From Daejeonella oryzae DSM 19973 (GTDB taxonomy: Bacteria > Bacteroidota > Bacteroidia > Sphingobacteriales > Sphingobacteriaceae): DNA of 64,000 bases. Below are positions 42,252 through 52,143 of the stretch, one piece after another. The stretch is from positions 1,488,001-1,552,000 of the forward strand of contig NZ_AUHA01000002.1 in NCBI RefSeq assembly GCF_000422945.1, in the 5' to 3' direction. Position 1 is the first letter of the stretch. Every line of letters begins with the position of its first letter. Both the position numbers and the translations under genes were made by a program. Under the pieces are notes generated by a model. It did not search any database. It had not been told where the DNA came from and was given only the letters and a program-made list of their open reading frames with translations.

Positions 42252-44753
42252 TTACCTGATAATTGTTATTGACCCAGATTTTCTGATGCTCTCATCGCTT
42301 AAATCCAGTGCATCTATAATGTAATAATACGTTCCTACAGGTAAGGGCTCATTGTTGTACGTACCCTTCCAGTTATCAAAAATATCATTTGCCTGGAATA
42401 AACGCGTTCCAAAGCGATTAAATATTTGCAATCTGTAATTTTTTAAATTTGTGATGGTTACTACAAATTCATCGTTAATCTGATCTGCATTGGGACTGAA
42501 GGTATTGGGGATAAAAAGAGTATTCTCTTCGCGGATTATAAATTTACCTTTTACAATTGAGGTGCTGCATTGTCTGCTGTTGAAAGCCGTTAAAGTAACA
42601 TCAAATTCGCCTGTTTGACTATAATTATGCTCAGGGTTTTCAAGGATAGACGTGCTTCCATCTCCAAAATCCCATAAATATGAATCGGCTTCGAGAGATT
42701 GATTGTTAAATTTTACGCTTACCGGAAGGGAAAGTTTAGCAGGTATTCCCGGCACTGAACTGAATTGAGCAAGGGGTTTTCTTAGTACAGGAGGAATTTC
42801 AAAACTTGCTGTCTGACTGCTGCATTTTCCCTGGGTAATTTGCAGGTTATACGTTCCGGCTATTGAATAATCTGAGACAGGAATAATGACTGTTGAACTT
42901 GAGGATACAAAATTATTTGGGCCTGTCCATCGGTAAATGGTATTTTCCAGCTGCGGACTGCTTAAGACTAATGTATCGTTTAAACAGAACTGCAGTTTAT
43001 TTGAACTGATCTGAGGTATAGATGGTACCGGAGATACCTCCAGAGTTTTGGAGAGGGTTACCTCGCACCCAGAATTTCCTCTGGCTGTAAGAACAATGGT
43101 TTTTAAGCCCGGCCGGGTATAAGAAACGGTAAACGGGCCATCTCCGCTGCCAGCAGTTATTTGGGCATCATCACCAAAACTCCAGAGAATCTGCTGGAAA
43201 TCAATACTGGCATTTGTGAACGTATAATTCTGATTTATGGTGCAAGCATCGTTTTCTGCGATGTTGAATGCCACTACAGGCGTTTGGCCTATTGGCGGAA
43301 TGCGGAAAGTGGAAACATCACTGATACATTCATTAATAGTTATCTGAAGCGTATATAAGCCAGCAGATTCATAATTATTAACAGGGATTACAAGCTCTGG
43401 CAAATTTGATGTAAAACCATTTGGTCCCGTCCATTGATAAATAGCATCCGTTTGCGGAGGAGTGCTCAGAATAATGGTATCTGCAATGCAAAATGTATTT
43501 TGATTACTATTGATCTGCGGAGGATCGGGTTTTAAACCTACAGCAAAAGTTTCAGTAGCTACCACTGAACATCCCTTTTCTCCAAAAACCTGTAATACAA
43601 CTGTTTTAATTCCCGGAGTAGAATAACTTATATTTAATGGGCCTTCACTACTGGCAGAATCAATACTTGCTCCATCTCCAAACGTCCATTTAAGAGTTTT
43701 ATAGTTTTTAGAGAGGCTGGAAAAGGTATAATTCTGGTCAACAGTACAGGGCTTGTCGCGGGTAAATTCTATCATTGCTTCCGGGCCGGTAAATTCTCCT
43801 GTGCCGCCAAATTCAAGAGTAAAGCCATTATTTCCGCGATCGAAATTATTAACAAGTAAAGCATAAACATGGCCCTCAATCATATCCACGTATCTTACAA
43901 AGCCATCCTGGTTTTCAAAACAGCCCCCGTTTTCAGACAGGTCGGTGGATGTCAGATCCAGACCGGTTTTGGTAAATCTTTTTTGCCCCGGCCCTGTGCA
44001 GTCTACTCCCCGGGCTGCATTGCAACGAATTGCATTGCCTGCATTAGCAGCGCTGCAATTATCACTGGTTCCCAAATCATATAAAACCCAGTCTATATCA
44101 TCATTTGCGGTGGGTGTGATTACAAAAGTTAAAGTTCCGCTAGTTGCTGCCTGCCATTTATACCAGGCGCTGTTTTGCTCTGATGCGGTATTGGGATACT
44201 CCAGACAGGTGCCTGCAGCTTCATTATTATTTAATCCGGCTCCGGAAACGTCAAGTTGGGTAAAGCTTTCTTTGCTGCATAAAAAAGATGCAGTATTACA
44301 GTCTTGTCCGGGTTTAACAATTGGGTTGTAGTTATTAATACATAATTTAAATGTACCTATATTCGATCCGCTTATGCGGATAAAATAGATCTTACCTATA
44401 ATCAGGCCTCCTTTATATTGTGTAGTAACATTGTTTGAACTGATGGTTGCAGCTGGGAAAGCGCCCGAATTACAGTCTGCAAATAATTCTACCACAGGCG
44501 CTATTAAAGTTCCGCCAAGGTTTCCGCTGCCATCAGAATTTCCGCTTACAGAAATATTGACATCAAACGCTCTTGCCGTAAACTGGAACCAGATGTCATT
44601 ATTGGTGGTATTTAAGGTAGAAAATTCTTTATCTGCTGAACAGTAATTATCAACATTCGCGATTACTTTAGAAGAGCTGCACTCATCGTTTGATACTTGT
44701 CCGTAACCCAGAAGGGGAGAAAGAAGGATCAAAAAAGAGAGAAGTTTCTTCAT
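42252..44753 (-). CDS. Large secreted protein with PKD repeats and T9SS type B sorting domain
   Basis: An 833-aa exported protein: signal peptide 1-18 (MKKLLSFLILLSPLLGYG), a Cys-containing N-terminal region, then at least three PKD domains marked by TFGDGAS, SFGDDAQ and DFGDGST (about 350, 520 and 690). The last 85 residues (LFIPNTFSPNADQINDEFVVTITNLKNYRLQIFNRFGTRLF) are the gliding-motility C-terminal domain that directs export by the type IX system. It is probably a surface adhesin or carbohydrate-binding protein. Its ATG context is followed closely by rlmH. Confidence 0.88.
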   Translation of the reverse strand: MKKLLSFLILLSPLLGYGQVSNDECSSSKVIANVDNYCSADKEFSTLNTTNNDIWFQFTARAFDVNISVSGNSDGSGNLGGTLIAPVVELFADCNSGAFPAATISSNNVTTQYKGGLIIGKIYFIRISGSNIGTFKLCINNYNPIVKPGQDCNTASFLCSKESFTQLDVSGAGLNNNEAAGTCLEYPNTASEQNSAWYKWQAATSGTLTFVITPTANDDIDWVLYDLGTSDNCSAANAGNAIRCNAARGVDCTGPGQKRFTKTGLDLTSTDLSENGGCFENQDGFVRYVDMIEGHVYALLVNNFDRGNNGFTLEFGGTGEFTGPEAMIEFTRDKPCTVDQNYTFSSLSKNYKTLKWTFGDGASIDSASSEGPLNISYSTPGIKTVVLQVFGEKGCSVVATETFAVGLKPDPPQINSNQNTFCIADTIILSTPPQTDAIYQWTGPNGFTSNLPELVIPVNNYESAGLYTLQITINECISDVSTFRIPPIGQTPVVAFNIAENDACTINQNYTFTNASIDFQQILWSFGDDAQITAGSGDGPFTVSYTRPGLKTIVLTARGNSGCEVTLSKTLEVSPVPSIPQISSNKLQFCLNDTLVLSSPQLENTIYRWTGPNNFVSSSSTVIIPVSDYSIAGTYNLQITQGKCSSQTASFEIPPVLRKPLAQFSSVPGIPAKLSLPVSVKFNNQSLEADSYLWDFGDGSTSILENPEHNYSQTGEFDVTLTAFNSRQCSTSIVKGKFIIREENTLFIPNTFSPNADQINDEFVVTITNLKNYRLQIFNRFGTRLFQANDIFDNWKGTYNNEPLPVGTYYYIIDALDLSDESIRKSGSITIIR

Positions 44754-44784
44754 GAATTTTTTTCAGTTTTTTAAATATACAAAA

Positions 44785-44814
44785 AAGCCCTGCTCAAAAT
44801 TTTGAGCAGGGCTT
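44785..44814. terminator. Perfect 30-bp palindrome terminator between acnA and the T9SS gene
   Basis: AAGCCCTGCTCAAAA and TTTTGAGCAGGGCTT are fully complementary. On the minus strand it is followed by a T-run, so it terminates acnA. The GCCCTGCTCA stem is the same as in the rplQ terminator at 10087. Confidence 0.88.
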
Positions 44815-44837
44815 ACATTGTGTATTGTTAAAAATGC

Positions 44838-47105
44838 TTAAACGTTTTGTTTCATCCGGATGATGTTTAAAGCTCCACCCGCTTTAAACCACTCAATCTG
44901 CTGTTCGTTATAAGTATGGTTCACACTAAATGATTCAGCATTTCCGTCGGAATGATGAAGCATAATGGTTAACGGAGTTGCAGGAGCAAATGTATTTAAT
45001 CCGCAGATATCAATTATATCATCTTCTAATATGCGTTCATAATCATTTGGATCAGCAAAAGTAAGGGCAAGCATACCTTGTTTTTTAAGGTTTGTTTCGT
45101 GGATACGAGCAAATGACTTAACAAGAATTGCACGAACACCCAAATGACGTGGCTCCATAGCTGCATGTTCACGGGATGAACCTTCACCATAATTCTCGTC
45201 ACCTACTACAATGCTTCCTACACCAGCAGCTTTATAAGCACGTGCCGTTGCAGGAACTGCTCCGTATTCGCCGGTAATTCCATTTTTAACATTATCCGTT
45301 TTCTCATTAAAGAAATTGGTTGCTCCGATAAGCATATTGTTAGAAATATTATCCAGGTGGCCGCGGAATTTTAACCATGGTCCGGCCATTGATATATGGT
45401 CGGTAGTACATTTCCCTTTGGCTTTAATCAGAAGTCTTAAACCTTTAATATCGGTTCCTTCCCATGCTTTAAAAGGATCAAGCAATTGTAAGCGGGCTGA
45501 TTTCTCGTCAACAATTACACTCACCATACTTCCGTCTTCTGCCGGAGCCTGGTATCCTGCATCTTCTACAGCATATCCTTTTATCGGCATTTCCAAACCC
45601 TGAGGCTCATCAAGTTTAACCTGTTCTCCGCTAAGATTGGTTAAAAAATCAGTCATCGGATTGAAACTTAGATTACCTGCAATAGTTAATGCCGTTACAA
45701 CTTCCGGAGAAGCAACAAATGCATGTGTATTTGGGTTACCGTCGTTACGGTTTTTAAAGTTTCTGTTGTATGAAGTTAAGATTGAGTTTTTACGATTAGG
45801 GTCGTCACTGTGACGGGCCCATTGGCCAATACACGGTCCGCAGGCATTTGCTAACACCACGCCGCCCATCTTCTCAAATGTATTCAGAAAACCATCACGG
45901 TCTACCGTATAGCGAACTAATTCAGAGCCCGGTGTAATTGTAAATTCAGCCTTTACTTTCAGGTTTTTATCAACCGCCTGTTTGGCAATTGATGCAGCAC
46001 GTGAAATGTCTTCGTAAGATGAGTTTGTACAAGATCCAATCAGTCCAACTTCCAGTTCTTCCGGCCAGCCATGTTCTCTAACCGCTTCTGCAAATTTTGA
46101 AATCGGCCATGCCATATCCGGAGTATAAGGGCCGTTGATATGAGGTTCTAAAGTTGAAAGATCAATTTCGATTACCTGATCAAAATATTCCTGAGGATTG
46201 TTGTAAACTTCCTCGTCACCTGTTAAATGCTCTTTAACTTCATTCGCCAGCAAGGCAATATCTTCACGACCGGTGCCTGTAAGGTATTCAGCGATTTTTT
46301 GATCGTAACCGAAAACTGAAGTGGTAGCGCCAATCTCGGCTCCCATATTGCAGATTGTTCCTTTACCGGTTGCAGAAAGAGACTGAGCACCTTCACCAAA
46401 ATATTCAACAATATAACCGGTTCCGCCCTTAACGGTTAAAATTCCGGCTACTTTTAAAATCACGTCTTTTGCTGATGTCCAGCCAGAAAGTTTTCCGGTT
46501 AATTTAATTCCGATCAGTTTAGGGAATTTTAATTCCCATGCCAAACCGGCCATTACATCGCATGCATCAGCTCCGCCCACACCAATAGCAATCATACCTA
46601 AACCACCTGCATTGGGAGTATGAGAATCTGTACCGATCATCATCCCGCCGGGGAAAGCATAATTTTCTAAAACTACCTGGTGAATAATTCCCGCACCCGG
46701 TTTCCAGAAACCAATGCCATATTTATTCGATACGGAAGCAAGGAAATCGTAAACCTCTTTATTTTGAACATTTGCATTTTGCAAATCTTCGTCTGCTCCA
46801 ACTTTCGCCTGGATCAGGTGATCGCAATGTACTGTTGAAGGTACTGCTACTGTTGGACGGCCAGCCTGCATAAACTGCAATAAAGCCATTTGAGCTGTTG
46901 CATCCTGCATAGCCACACGGTCTGGTGCGAAATCTACATACGTTATTCCACGCTCATGAGCCTCAGAAGCTTTACCCTGCCATAAATGAGCGTATAGTAT
47001 TTTTTCTGTTAAAGTAAGGGGTTTATTAACAACATTACGGGCAGCCTCAATGCGGGTGCCGTAGTTGTCATAAACCTTTTTGATCATATCTAAATCAAAT
47101 GCCAT
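44838..47105 (-). CDS. acnA: Aconitate hydratase
   Basis: A 755-aa aconitase of the mitochondrial-like type, a TCA-cycle enzyme that isomerises citrate. The 4Fe-4S ligands are in [14 protein letters not shown] and [13 protein letters not shown]. Other hallmarks are [42 protein letters not shown] and the swivelling domain [22 protein letters not shown]. It stands alone with its own terminator. On the minus strand TAAATTCG about 45 bp upstream is a weak promoter candidate. Confidence 0.96.
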   Translation of the reverse strand: MAFDLDMIKKVYDNYGTRIEAARNVVNKPLTLTEKILYAHLWQGKASEAHERGITYVDFAPDRVAMQDATAQMALLQFMQAGRPTVAVPSTVHCDHLIQAKVGADEDLQNANVQNKEVYDFLASVSNKYGIGFWKPGAGIIHQVVLENYAFPGGMMIGTDSHTPNAGGLGMIAIGVGGADACDVMAGLAWELKFPKLIGIKLTGKLSGWTSAKDVILKVAGILTVKGGTGYIVEYFGEGAQSLSATGKGTICNMGAEIGATTSVFGYDQKIAEYLTGTGREDIALLANEVKEHLTGDEEVYNNPQEYFDQVIEIDLSTLEPHINGPYTPDMAWPISKFAEAVREHGWPEELEVGLIGSCTNSSYEDISRAASIAKQAVDKNLKVKAEFTITPGSELVRYTVDRDGFLNTFEKMGGVVLANACGPCIGQWARHSDDPNRKNSILTSYNRNFKNRNDGNPNTHAFVASPEVVTALTIAGNLSFNPMTDFLTNLSGEQVKLDEPQGLEMPIKGYAVEDAGYQAPAEDGSMVSVIVDEKSARLQLLDPFKAWEGTDIKGLRLLIKAKGKCTTDHISMAGPWLKFRGHLDNISNNMLIGATNFFNEKTDNVKNGITGEYGAVPATARAYKAAGVGSIVVGDENYGEGSSREHAAMEPRHLGVRAILVKSFARIHETNLKKQGMLALTFADPNDYERILEDDIIDICGLNTFAPATPLTIMLHHSDGNAESFSVNHTYNEQQIEWFKAGGALNIIRMKQNV

Positions 47106-47330
47106 ATTATTGATTGATTTTTAAAAGTGATTTTTATAGAATTGCTTCGAATTTACAAAAATTGCCCGAAATTTTCCTATTTAGAGCTAATAAGTGGCGG
47201 AAATAAGAATTTTTAGCGACCCATTAAGATCCGGCAAGTACTATTATCAGACGGCTTATTTGATGATAAGTTTTTTTGGAGGAGTCTTATACGGATAGTT
47301 CGCAGCCATTTCCCTATAGTAGTTATGAAA

Positions 47331-47966
47331 CTAAATTTCTGCAACCTGAGGCAGTGCTGAAAAAACAAACCCTTTTTGCTGCAATTTTTCAATGGTAAGC
47401 GGCAATGCATATTTAAGCCTGTCGAACGCTTTCAGGCTATCGTGGAAAACAATTACAGAACCATTCTGTGTATGTTTTAAAACATTTTGAAGACATTTTT
47501 CAGGATTTAAATCCTGATCGAAATCTCCGCTCAGAACATCCCACATAATAATCTCCAGATTCGGAAATTGTGATTTGAGATTTGCGATTTGCGATTTTTT
47601 TATTCTCCCGTAAGGCGGACGAAATAAACTGGATTTTACAAATCCGGCGCATTGGCTCACATTGGCCAGATAAATTTCATCAGCTGTTTTCCAGCCTTTT
47701 AAATGGTTGTAGGTATGATTTCCTACCGAGTGTCCGTCATTTAAGATTTGTTGATAAACTTCCGGATATTTGAATACATTCTCCCCAATACAAAAGAAAG
47801 TTGCTTTAATATTAAAATCTTTTAAAGTATTTAAAACCCAGGGTGTAACAACAGGTATGGGTCCATCGTCAAAGGTTAAGTAAATGCATTTTTCTTTGCG
47901 GCTTTTGTGCCAGGTTAGATCCCGGTAAAGCCAGCGTAACCAAAAAGGAGAGTATGCCAGGTACAT
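47331..47966 (-). CDS. Polysaccharide deacetylase family protein (NodB fold)
   Basis: A 211-aa NodB-type deacetylase that removes acyl groups from N-acetylated sugars in peptidoglycan or polysaccharide. The catalytic-site motifs are YLTFDDGPIP (metal-binding Asp pair), SVGNHTYNHLKG (His-x3-His metal ligands) and RPPYGR. There is no clear signal peptide. Residues KKSQIANLKSQFPN at about 123-136 are encoded by a GATTTGAGATTTGCG-type repeat listed separately. Confidence 0.88.
   Translation of the reverse strand: MYLAYSPFWLRWLYRDLTWHKSRKEKCIYLTFDDGPIPVVTPWVLNTLKDFNIKATFFCIGENVFKYPEVYQQILNDGHSVGNHTYNHLKGWKTADEIYLANVSQCAGFVKSSLFRPPYGRIKKSQIANLKSQFPNLEIIMWDVLSGDFDQDLNPEKCLQNVLKHTQNGSVIVFHDSLKAFDRLKYALPLTIEKLQQKGFVFSALPQVAEI
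47571..47598. repeat. GATTTGAGAT/GATTTGCGATT repeat inside the deacetylase gene
   Basis: GATTTGAGATTTGCGATTTG followed by CGATTTTT lies inside the coding sequence and stays in frame, coding for KKSQIANLKSQ on the minus strand. Related words occur in intergenic DNA at 40952-41010, 55041-55054 and 57812-57900, so this may be a dispersed repeat that entered a gene. Confidence 0.5.
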
Positions 47967-47977
47967 ATTTAATTGCT

Positions 47978-47998
47978 ATCTTATCACGAAGATAAGAT
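47978..47998. promoter_or_regulatory. Inverted repeat in the divergent deacetylase/TolC promoter region
   Basis: ATCTTATC (47978-47985) and GATAAGAT (47991-47998) pair perfectly around ACGAA. A third TAAGATAT lies at 48005-48012. The site lies between two divergent genes and has no T-run, so an operator controlling one or both is plausible. Confidence 0.45.
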
Positions 47999-48051
47999 GT
48001 GTGGTAAGATATTTAAGCTCAGGAACACAAATAAAAGGCATTGATAATTGT

Positions 48052-49500
48052 ATGAATTTTAAACTTATTAAAAATAAATTTTTTCTCATCAGCGCATTGG
48101 TCTGTACGTATGCGGCAGTTTCTGTAACGCAGGCATCGGCACAGGAAAAAATTACGTTGAGACAGGCAACAGAAATTGCCCTGCAAAATAATCTGCAGAT
48201 AAAACAGGCTCAGCTTTCTGAAGCTTTATCTGATGAAAATCTAAAGCAATCTAAAATAGCTCTTTATCCCACATTAAATGCGAGTAACAACCTGAATTTT
48301 AATTATGGAAGAAGCATCGATCCTTTAACCAATCAGTTTGTTAACCAATCTGTGACTTCTACCAACGGAAATCTGTTTTCGGGAATTACCCTGTTTCAGG
48401 GATTTCAAAAAATAAACCTGATTTCCCAAAGTAAGTATGAGCTGGAAGCAGATAAAAGTAATACCCAAAAAAGTAAGAATGATTTGGTGCTTGCAGTAGT
48501 TACAACTTATCTGCAGGTGTTAAACAGTCAGGATTTTTTAGTGGCTGCAAACCAGCAACTGGCCATTTCCCGTCAGCAATTAGACCGGGAACAGAAATTT
48601 TTTGATGTTGGAAACAAAACACTGGCAGATTTGTCGCAGTCTAAAGCGCAGGTTGCTACGGCAGAATTGAATGTAACCAATGCTCAGAATCAACTTGATT
48701 TATCATTTCTTAACCTTGCCCAGCTGATGGAACGTGATCCTTCAGTTCCTTTTGAAGTAGAGAAACCGGTTATAGATGATGTTCCTTTAAATTCTGCTTA
48801 CTCGGCATCAGAAGTTTATAATACAGCTTTAAAAAATTATCCCGACATTAAAATTGCCGAATACAGCCGAATGGCTTTTGCTAAAGCTGTTGATGTTGCA
48901 AAAGGAAATTTTTATCCGCGTTTAACTTTACAGGGAGGTTTGGGAACAGGATTTTCAAATGGAAGGCAGCAACTGGTAAGCCGCAGTCCGGATGGAACCA
49001 ATAGTCCGATTGGTTTTGTTGAAAATACGGGCCAGGTGGTAGTAACTCCAAATTTTGCAACCACGTTTGAAAAAACTCCGTTCAGAACTCAAATTGATGA
49101 AAACTTCAACCAGTCAATCAGTTTTGGACTTTCCATTCCTATTTTTAATAATTTCACGGCAAGGTCATCAGTACGCAGAGCTAAAATTAATTTGCAAAAT
49201 GCCGAAGTTTCAGAGCAGATCGCTAGAAATAGTTTAAACAAGGTGGTGAACCAGGCTGTGTATGACCTGAGAGCGGCAGAAAGAAGACTTTATTCTGCGC
49301 AGGTTGCTTTTCAATCTTCCAAAGATGCGTTTTATGCCATTGATCAAAGATATACAGTAGGACTGGCCAACTCGCTGGATCTCAACCAATCTCAAACGAA
49401 TTTAAATAAAGCAGAGTTTGATCTTATTCAGGCTCGTTACGATCTTATATTCAGGGCTAAAGTAATTGACTTTTACCTGGGAAATCCAATATCTTTCTAA
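48052..49500 (+). CDS. TolC family outer membrane protein (second copy)
   Basis: A 482-aa TolC-type channel from ATG 48052, which places the signal peptide (residues 1-31, MNFKLIKNKFFLISALVCTY...ASAQ) at the N-terminus; GTG 48001 would add 17 unlikely residues. Two long helical repeats are visible (LRQATEIALQNNLQIKQAQLSEALSDENLKQSK and FYAIDQRYTVGLANSLDLNQSQTNLNKAEFDLIQARYDL). The periplasmic adaptor gene follows after 25 bp. It is not closely similar to the TolC at 24819. Confidence 0.92.
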   Translation: MNFKLIKNKFFLISALVCTYAAVSVTQASAQEKITLRQATEIALQNNLQIKQAQLSEALSDENLKQSKIALYPTLNASNNLNFNYGRSIDPLTNQFVNQSVTSTNGNLFSGITLFQGFQKINLISQSKYELEADKSNTQKSKNDLVLAVVTTYLQVLNSQDFLVAANQQLAISRQQLDREQKFFDVGNKTLADLSQSKAQVATAELNVTNAQNQLDLSFLNLAQLMERDPSVPFEVEKPVIDDVPLNSAYSASEVYNTALKNYPDIKIAEYSRMAFAKAVDVAKGNFYPRLTLQGGLGTGFSNGRQQLVSRSPDGTNSPIGFVENTGQVVVTPNFATTFEKTPFRTQIDENFNQSISFGLSIPIFNNFTARSSVRRAKINLQNAEVSEQIARNSLNKVVNQAVYDLRAAERRLYSAQVAFQSSKDAFYAIDQRYTVGLANSLDLNQSQTNLNKAEFDLIQARYDLIFRAKVIDFYLGNPISF

Positions 49501-49525
49501 TCAGAATTAAATTTTTCTATACAAA

Positions 49526-50884
49526 ATGGCAAAGAAGAAAAACACGTTAAAATATGTACTCATCGGAGCGGTGGTTTTAGTGATTCTTGCAATCACGGGT
49601 AATAAAATGGGCTGGTTCGGACAGGGGAAAACCGAAAAAGTTGCAGTAGATAAAGTAGAACGCAGAACGATAATAGAAACCGTTTCTGCAAGTGGAAAGG
49701 TGCAGCCCGAGGTAGAAGTAAAGCTGAGTTCAGAAGTTTCCGGAGAAGTTGTTGAATTACGGGTTAAAGAAGGAGACGTTGTAACTAAGGGGCAGCTTTT
49801 ATGTAAAGTACGGCCCGATGTTTTAAAATCAGGTTACGACCGGGCGGTTGCATCTTTAAATAGTCAGCGTGCAAGTCTGGCCAGTTCTCAGCAGCAGCTA
49901 AAACAGGCTCAGGCTAATTTCGCTAATACAGAGGCACGCTATAAGCGTAATAAGGAGCTATTTGATAAGAAAGTTATTTCGGTTTCTGAATTTGATGCAG
50001 CGAAGGCAGAATACAATTCTGCAAGAGCGAACTTAGAATCGATAAAGCAAAATGTTATCGGAACAAGATTTGGTGTAGATCAATCCAATGCAGTAGTTAA
50101 GGAAGCTGGCGATAATCTGGCGAAAGCTTCAATCTATGCTCCTGTGGATGGTGTTATTTCGAAATTATCTGTCGAAAAAGGAGAGCGAGTAGTAGGTACG
50201 GCGCAAATGGCCGGAACTGAAATTATGCGGATTTCTAATTTGAACACGATGGAAGTAAGCGTAGATGTGAATGAAAGTGATATCAACAGAGTTTCATTGA
50301 ATGATACCGCTCAAATAGAAGTAGATGCTTTTCAGGGGAAAAAATTTAAAGGAGTAGTTACCGAGATTGCCAGTTCTGCCAATGTTGTGGGTTCAAGTGC
50401 AGATCAGGTAACTAATTTCACAGTAAAGGTTCGTATTCTTCCCGAATCGTATGCAGTTCTTTTACGCTCCGGAACGTCTAATCCTTCACCTTTTCGCCCG
50501 GGATTGTCGGCTACCGTAGACATCCAAACAGAAAGATTTAGCGGTTTGTCAGTTCCTATTCAGTCGGTAACCATACGTGAAGATAAAAAGGCTGCTCCTG
50601 ATGTTGACAAGCCCGAAACCCAGTCAAGTTCAGATAGTGAAAAGCCCAAATCAACCGAAGATATAAAGGAATATGTCTTCATTTATAAAGATGGAAAAGT
50701 GAAACAGGTGGTTGTAACTACAGGTATACAGGATGATGCATTCATTCAGATTCTTTCAGGTTTAAAGGGAGGAGAGGAAGTTGTTTCAAGACCTTTTACC
50801 GCGATTTCCAAAACTCTGAAAGATGGTATGCAGGTTGAAAAAGTAGACAAAGAAAAACTTTTAAGCAACGATAAAAAAGATTAG
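49526..50884 (+). CDS. MacA/RND-type periplasmic adaptor subunit
   Basis: A 452-aa membrane fusion protein: an N-terminal membrane anchor (YVLIGAVVLVILAITGNKMGW), lipoyl domain (VSASGKVQPEVEVKLSSEVSGEVVELRVKEGDVVTKGQLL), coiled-coil hairpin (about 100-190), a second lipoyl half (YAPVDGVISKLSVEKGERVVGT) and beta-barrel regions. A Pro/Ser/Glu-rich insert lies near residues 352-385. It should partner the TolC upstream, but no pump (MacB ABC or RND) follows in the window. Confidence 0.9.
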   Translation: MAKKKNTLKYVLIGAVVLVILAITGNKMGWFGQGKTEKVAVDKVERRTIIETVSASGKVQPEVEVKLSSEVSGEVVELRVKEGDVVTKGQLLCKVRPDVLKSGYDRAVASLNSQRASLASSQQQLKQAQANFANTEARYKRNKELFDKKVISVSEFDAAKAEYNSARANLESIKQNVIGTRFGVDQSNAVVKEAGDNLAKASIYAPVDGVISKLSVEKGERVVGTAQMAGTEIMRISNLNTMEVSVDVNESDINRVSLNDTAQIEVDAFQGKKFKGVVTEIASSANVVGSSADQVTNFTVKVRILPESYAVLLRSGTSNPSPFRPGLSATVDIQTERFSGLSVPIQSVTIREDKKAAPDVDKPETQSSSDSEKPKSTEDIKEYVFIYKDGKVKQVVVTTGIQDDAFIQILSGLKGGEEVVSRPFTAISKTLKDGMQVEKVDKEKLLSNDKKD

Positions 50885-50914
50885 TAAGTAGCTTCTAAAA
50901 ATGTTCCGGGTAAC

Positions 50915-50950
50915 TATTGTTTGGATCAGAAATTCCTCATCCAAACGATA
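50915..50950. repeat. Inverted repeat downstream of the adaptor gene
   Basis: TATTGTTTGGAT (50915-50926) pairs with ATCCAAACGATA (50939-50950), with one T-G wobble, around a 12-base loop. No T-run. It lies between the adaptor and the gpsA leader terminator. Confidence 0.45.
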
Positions 50951-50995
50951 GAACAACACCTCCGGACACACATGTACTGAAAAAATAATTAACTT

Positions 50996-51031
50996 GTCCC
51001 GATTTCAGAACTACTCTGAATCGGGACTTTT
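50996..51031 (+). terminator. Terminator-like hairpin just before gpsA
   Basis: GTCCCGATT-T-CAGA and TCTG-AATCGGGAC form a strong stem with a short loop, followed by four T. It ends 7 bases before the gpsA start. That closeness would suit either a terminator for the adaptor transcript or an attenuator in a gpsA leader. Confidence 0.7.
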
Positions 51032-51037
51032 AAATAT

Positions 51038-52045
51038 ATGGAGCAAATCATAAAAAAGATTGCAATAATAGGCGGGGGAAGCTGGGCAACGGCTATTGTT
51101 AAAATGCTGTGTGATAATATTGTAGAAAAAGAAGTATTCTGGTGGATGCGGAATGATTCGGCAATTGAGCATATCCGGAAATTTAAACACAATCCAAATT
51201 ATCTTAGCTCAGTAGAAATTAACGTTCCTGCCGACAATATCAGTTCGGATATCAGGAAGATTATTGCCGCTGCAGACTCTATTCTGCTGAATATTCCCGC
51301 TGCTTTTCTAAAAGAAACTTTACAGGATATTATAGCTGAAGATTTAAAAGGTAAAAAAATCATTTCCGCTATAAAGGGAATTGTTCCGGATGAAAATCTG
51401 ATCATCGGAGAATTTATGAATCAGAAATATAATATTCCTTTTCAGGATATTCTGGTGATTAGCGGGCCCTGCCATGCAGAGGAAGTTGCCCTGGAAAAAC
51501 TATCTTATCTAACCATTGCTTCACCGGATAATCAGGTGGCATGCTGTCTTGCCGGAATGCTGAAAACCCGATATATTAAAACCAATATTTCGGACGATAT
51601 ATACGGAACTGAATATGCTGCGGTATTAAAAAATATTTATGCAGTGGCCAGCGGTATTTGTCATGGTGTAGGTTTTGGCGATAATTTTCAGGCTGTTTTG
51701 ATATCAAATGCAATCCGTGAAATCAAGCGCTTTGTAGATGTAGTACATCCCATAGACCGCGATATTAAAGAATCGGCATACCTTGGAGACCTGCTGGTTA
51801 CAGCATATTCTCAGTTCAGCAGGAACCGAACGTTCGGAAATATGATTGGAAAAGGATATACTGTAAAATCTGCACAGCTGGAAATGAATATGGTTGCCGA
51901 AGGATATTATGCAGTAAACTCCCTACACCAGATCAATAAAACGTATAAAGTAAATATGCCAATTTGCAGGGCGGTTTATGCCATAATTTATGAAAAGCAT
52001 TCTCCGTTAATAGAAATGCAGCTTCTTTCAGACCTTCTTTCCTGA
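51038..52045 (+). CDS. gpsA: NAD(P)H-dependent glycerol-3-phosphate dehydrogenase
   Basis: GpsA (335 aa) makes glycerol-3-phosphate for phospholipids. It shows the dinucleotide-binding start KIAIIGGGSWATAIVKML, SAIKGIVPDENL, ISGPCHAEEVALEKLS, the catalytic-region segment GTEYAAVLKNIYAVASGICHGVGFGDNFQAVLISNAIREI, and GDLLVTAYSQFSRNRTFG. The hallmark Lys of ALKN is present as VLKN. No plsY or other lipid gene is adjacent. Confidence 0.95.
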   Translation: MEQIIKKIAIIGGGSWATAIVKMLCDNIVEKEVFWWMRNDSAIEHIRKFKHNPNYLSSVEINVPADNISSDIRKIIAAADSILLNIPAAFLKETLQDIIAEDLKGKKIISAIKGIVPDENLIIGEFMNQKYNIPFQDILVISGPCHAEEVALEKLSYLTIASPDNQVACCLAGMLKTRYIKTNISDDIYGTEYAAVLKNIYAVASGICHGVGFGDNFQAVLISNAIREIKRFVDVVHPIDRDIKESAYLGDLLVTAYSQFSRNRTFGNMIGKGYTVKSAQLEMNMVAEGYYAVNSLHQINKTYKVNMPICRAVYAIIYEKHSPLIEMQLLSDLLS

Positions 52046-52143
52046 TTTTATTTATTTAAAACTAAGTTCCTGAGGCGTTGTTAATTTTAAAAACGCAACA
52101 GGATCAGCTTTGAGCTGATTTTTAAAATAAATAGATATTAGAT

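Noticed and set aside
42252-44753. Plus-strand frames of 65-128 aa opposite the T9SS protein gene
   Set aside because: They are antisense to a gene with clear PKD and C-terminal sorting domains and have no recognisable motifs.
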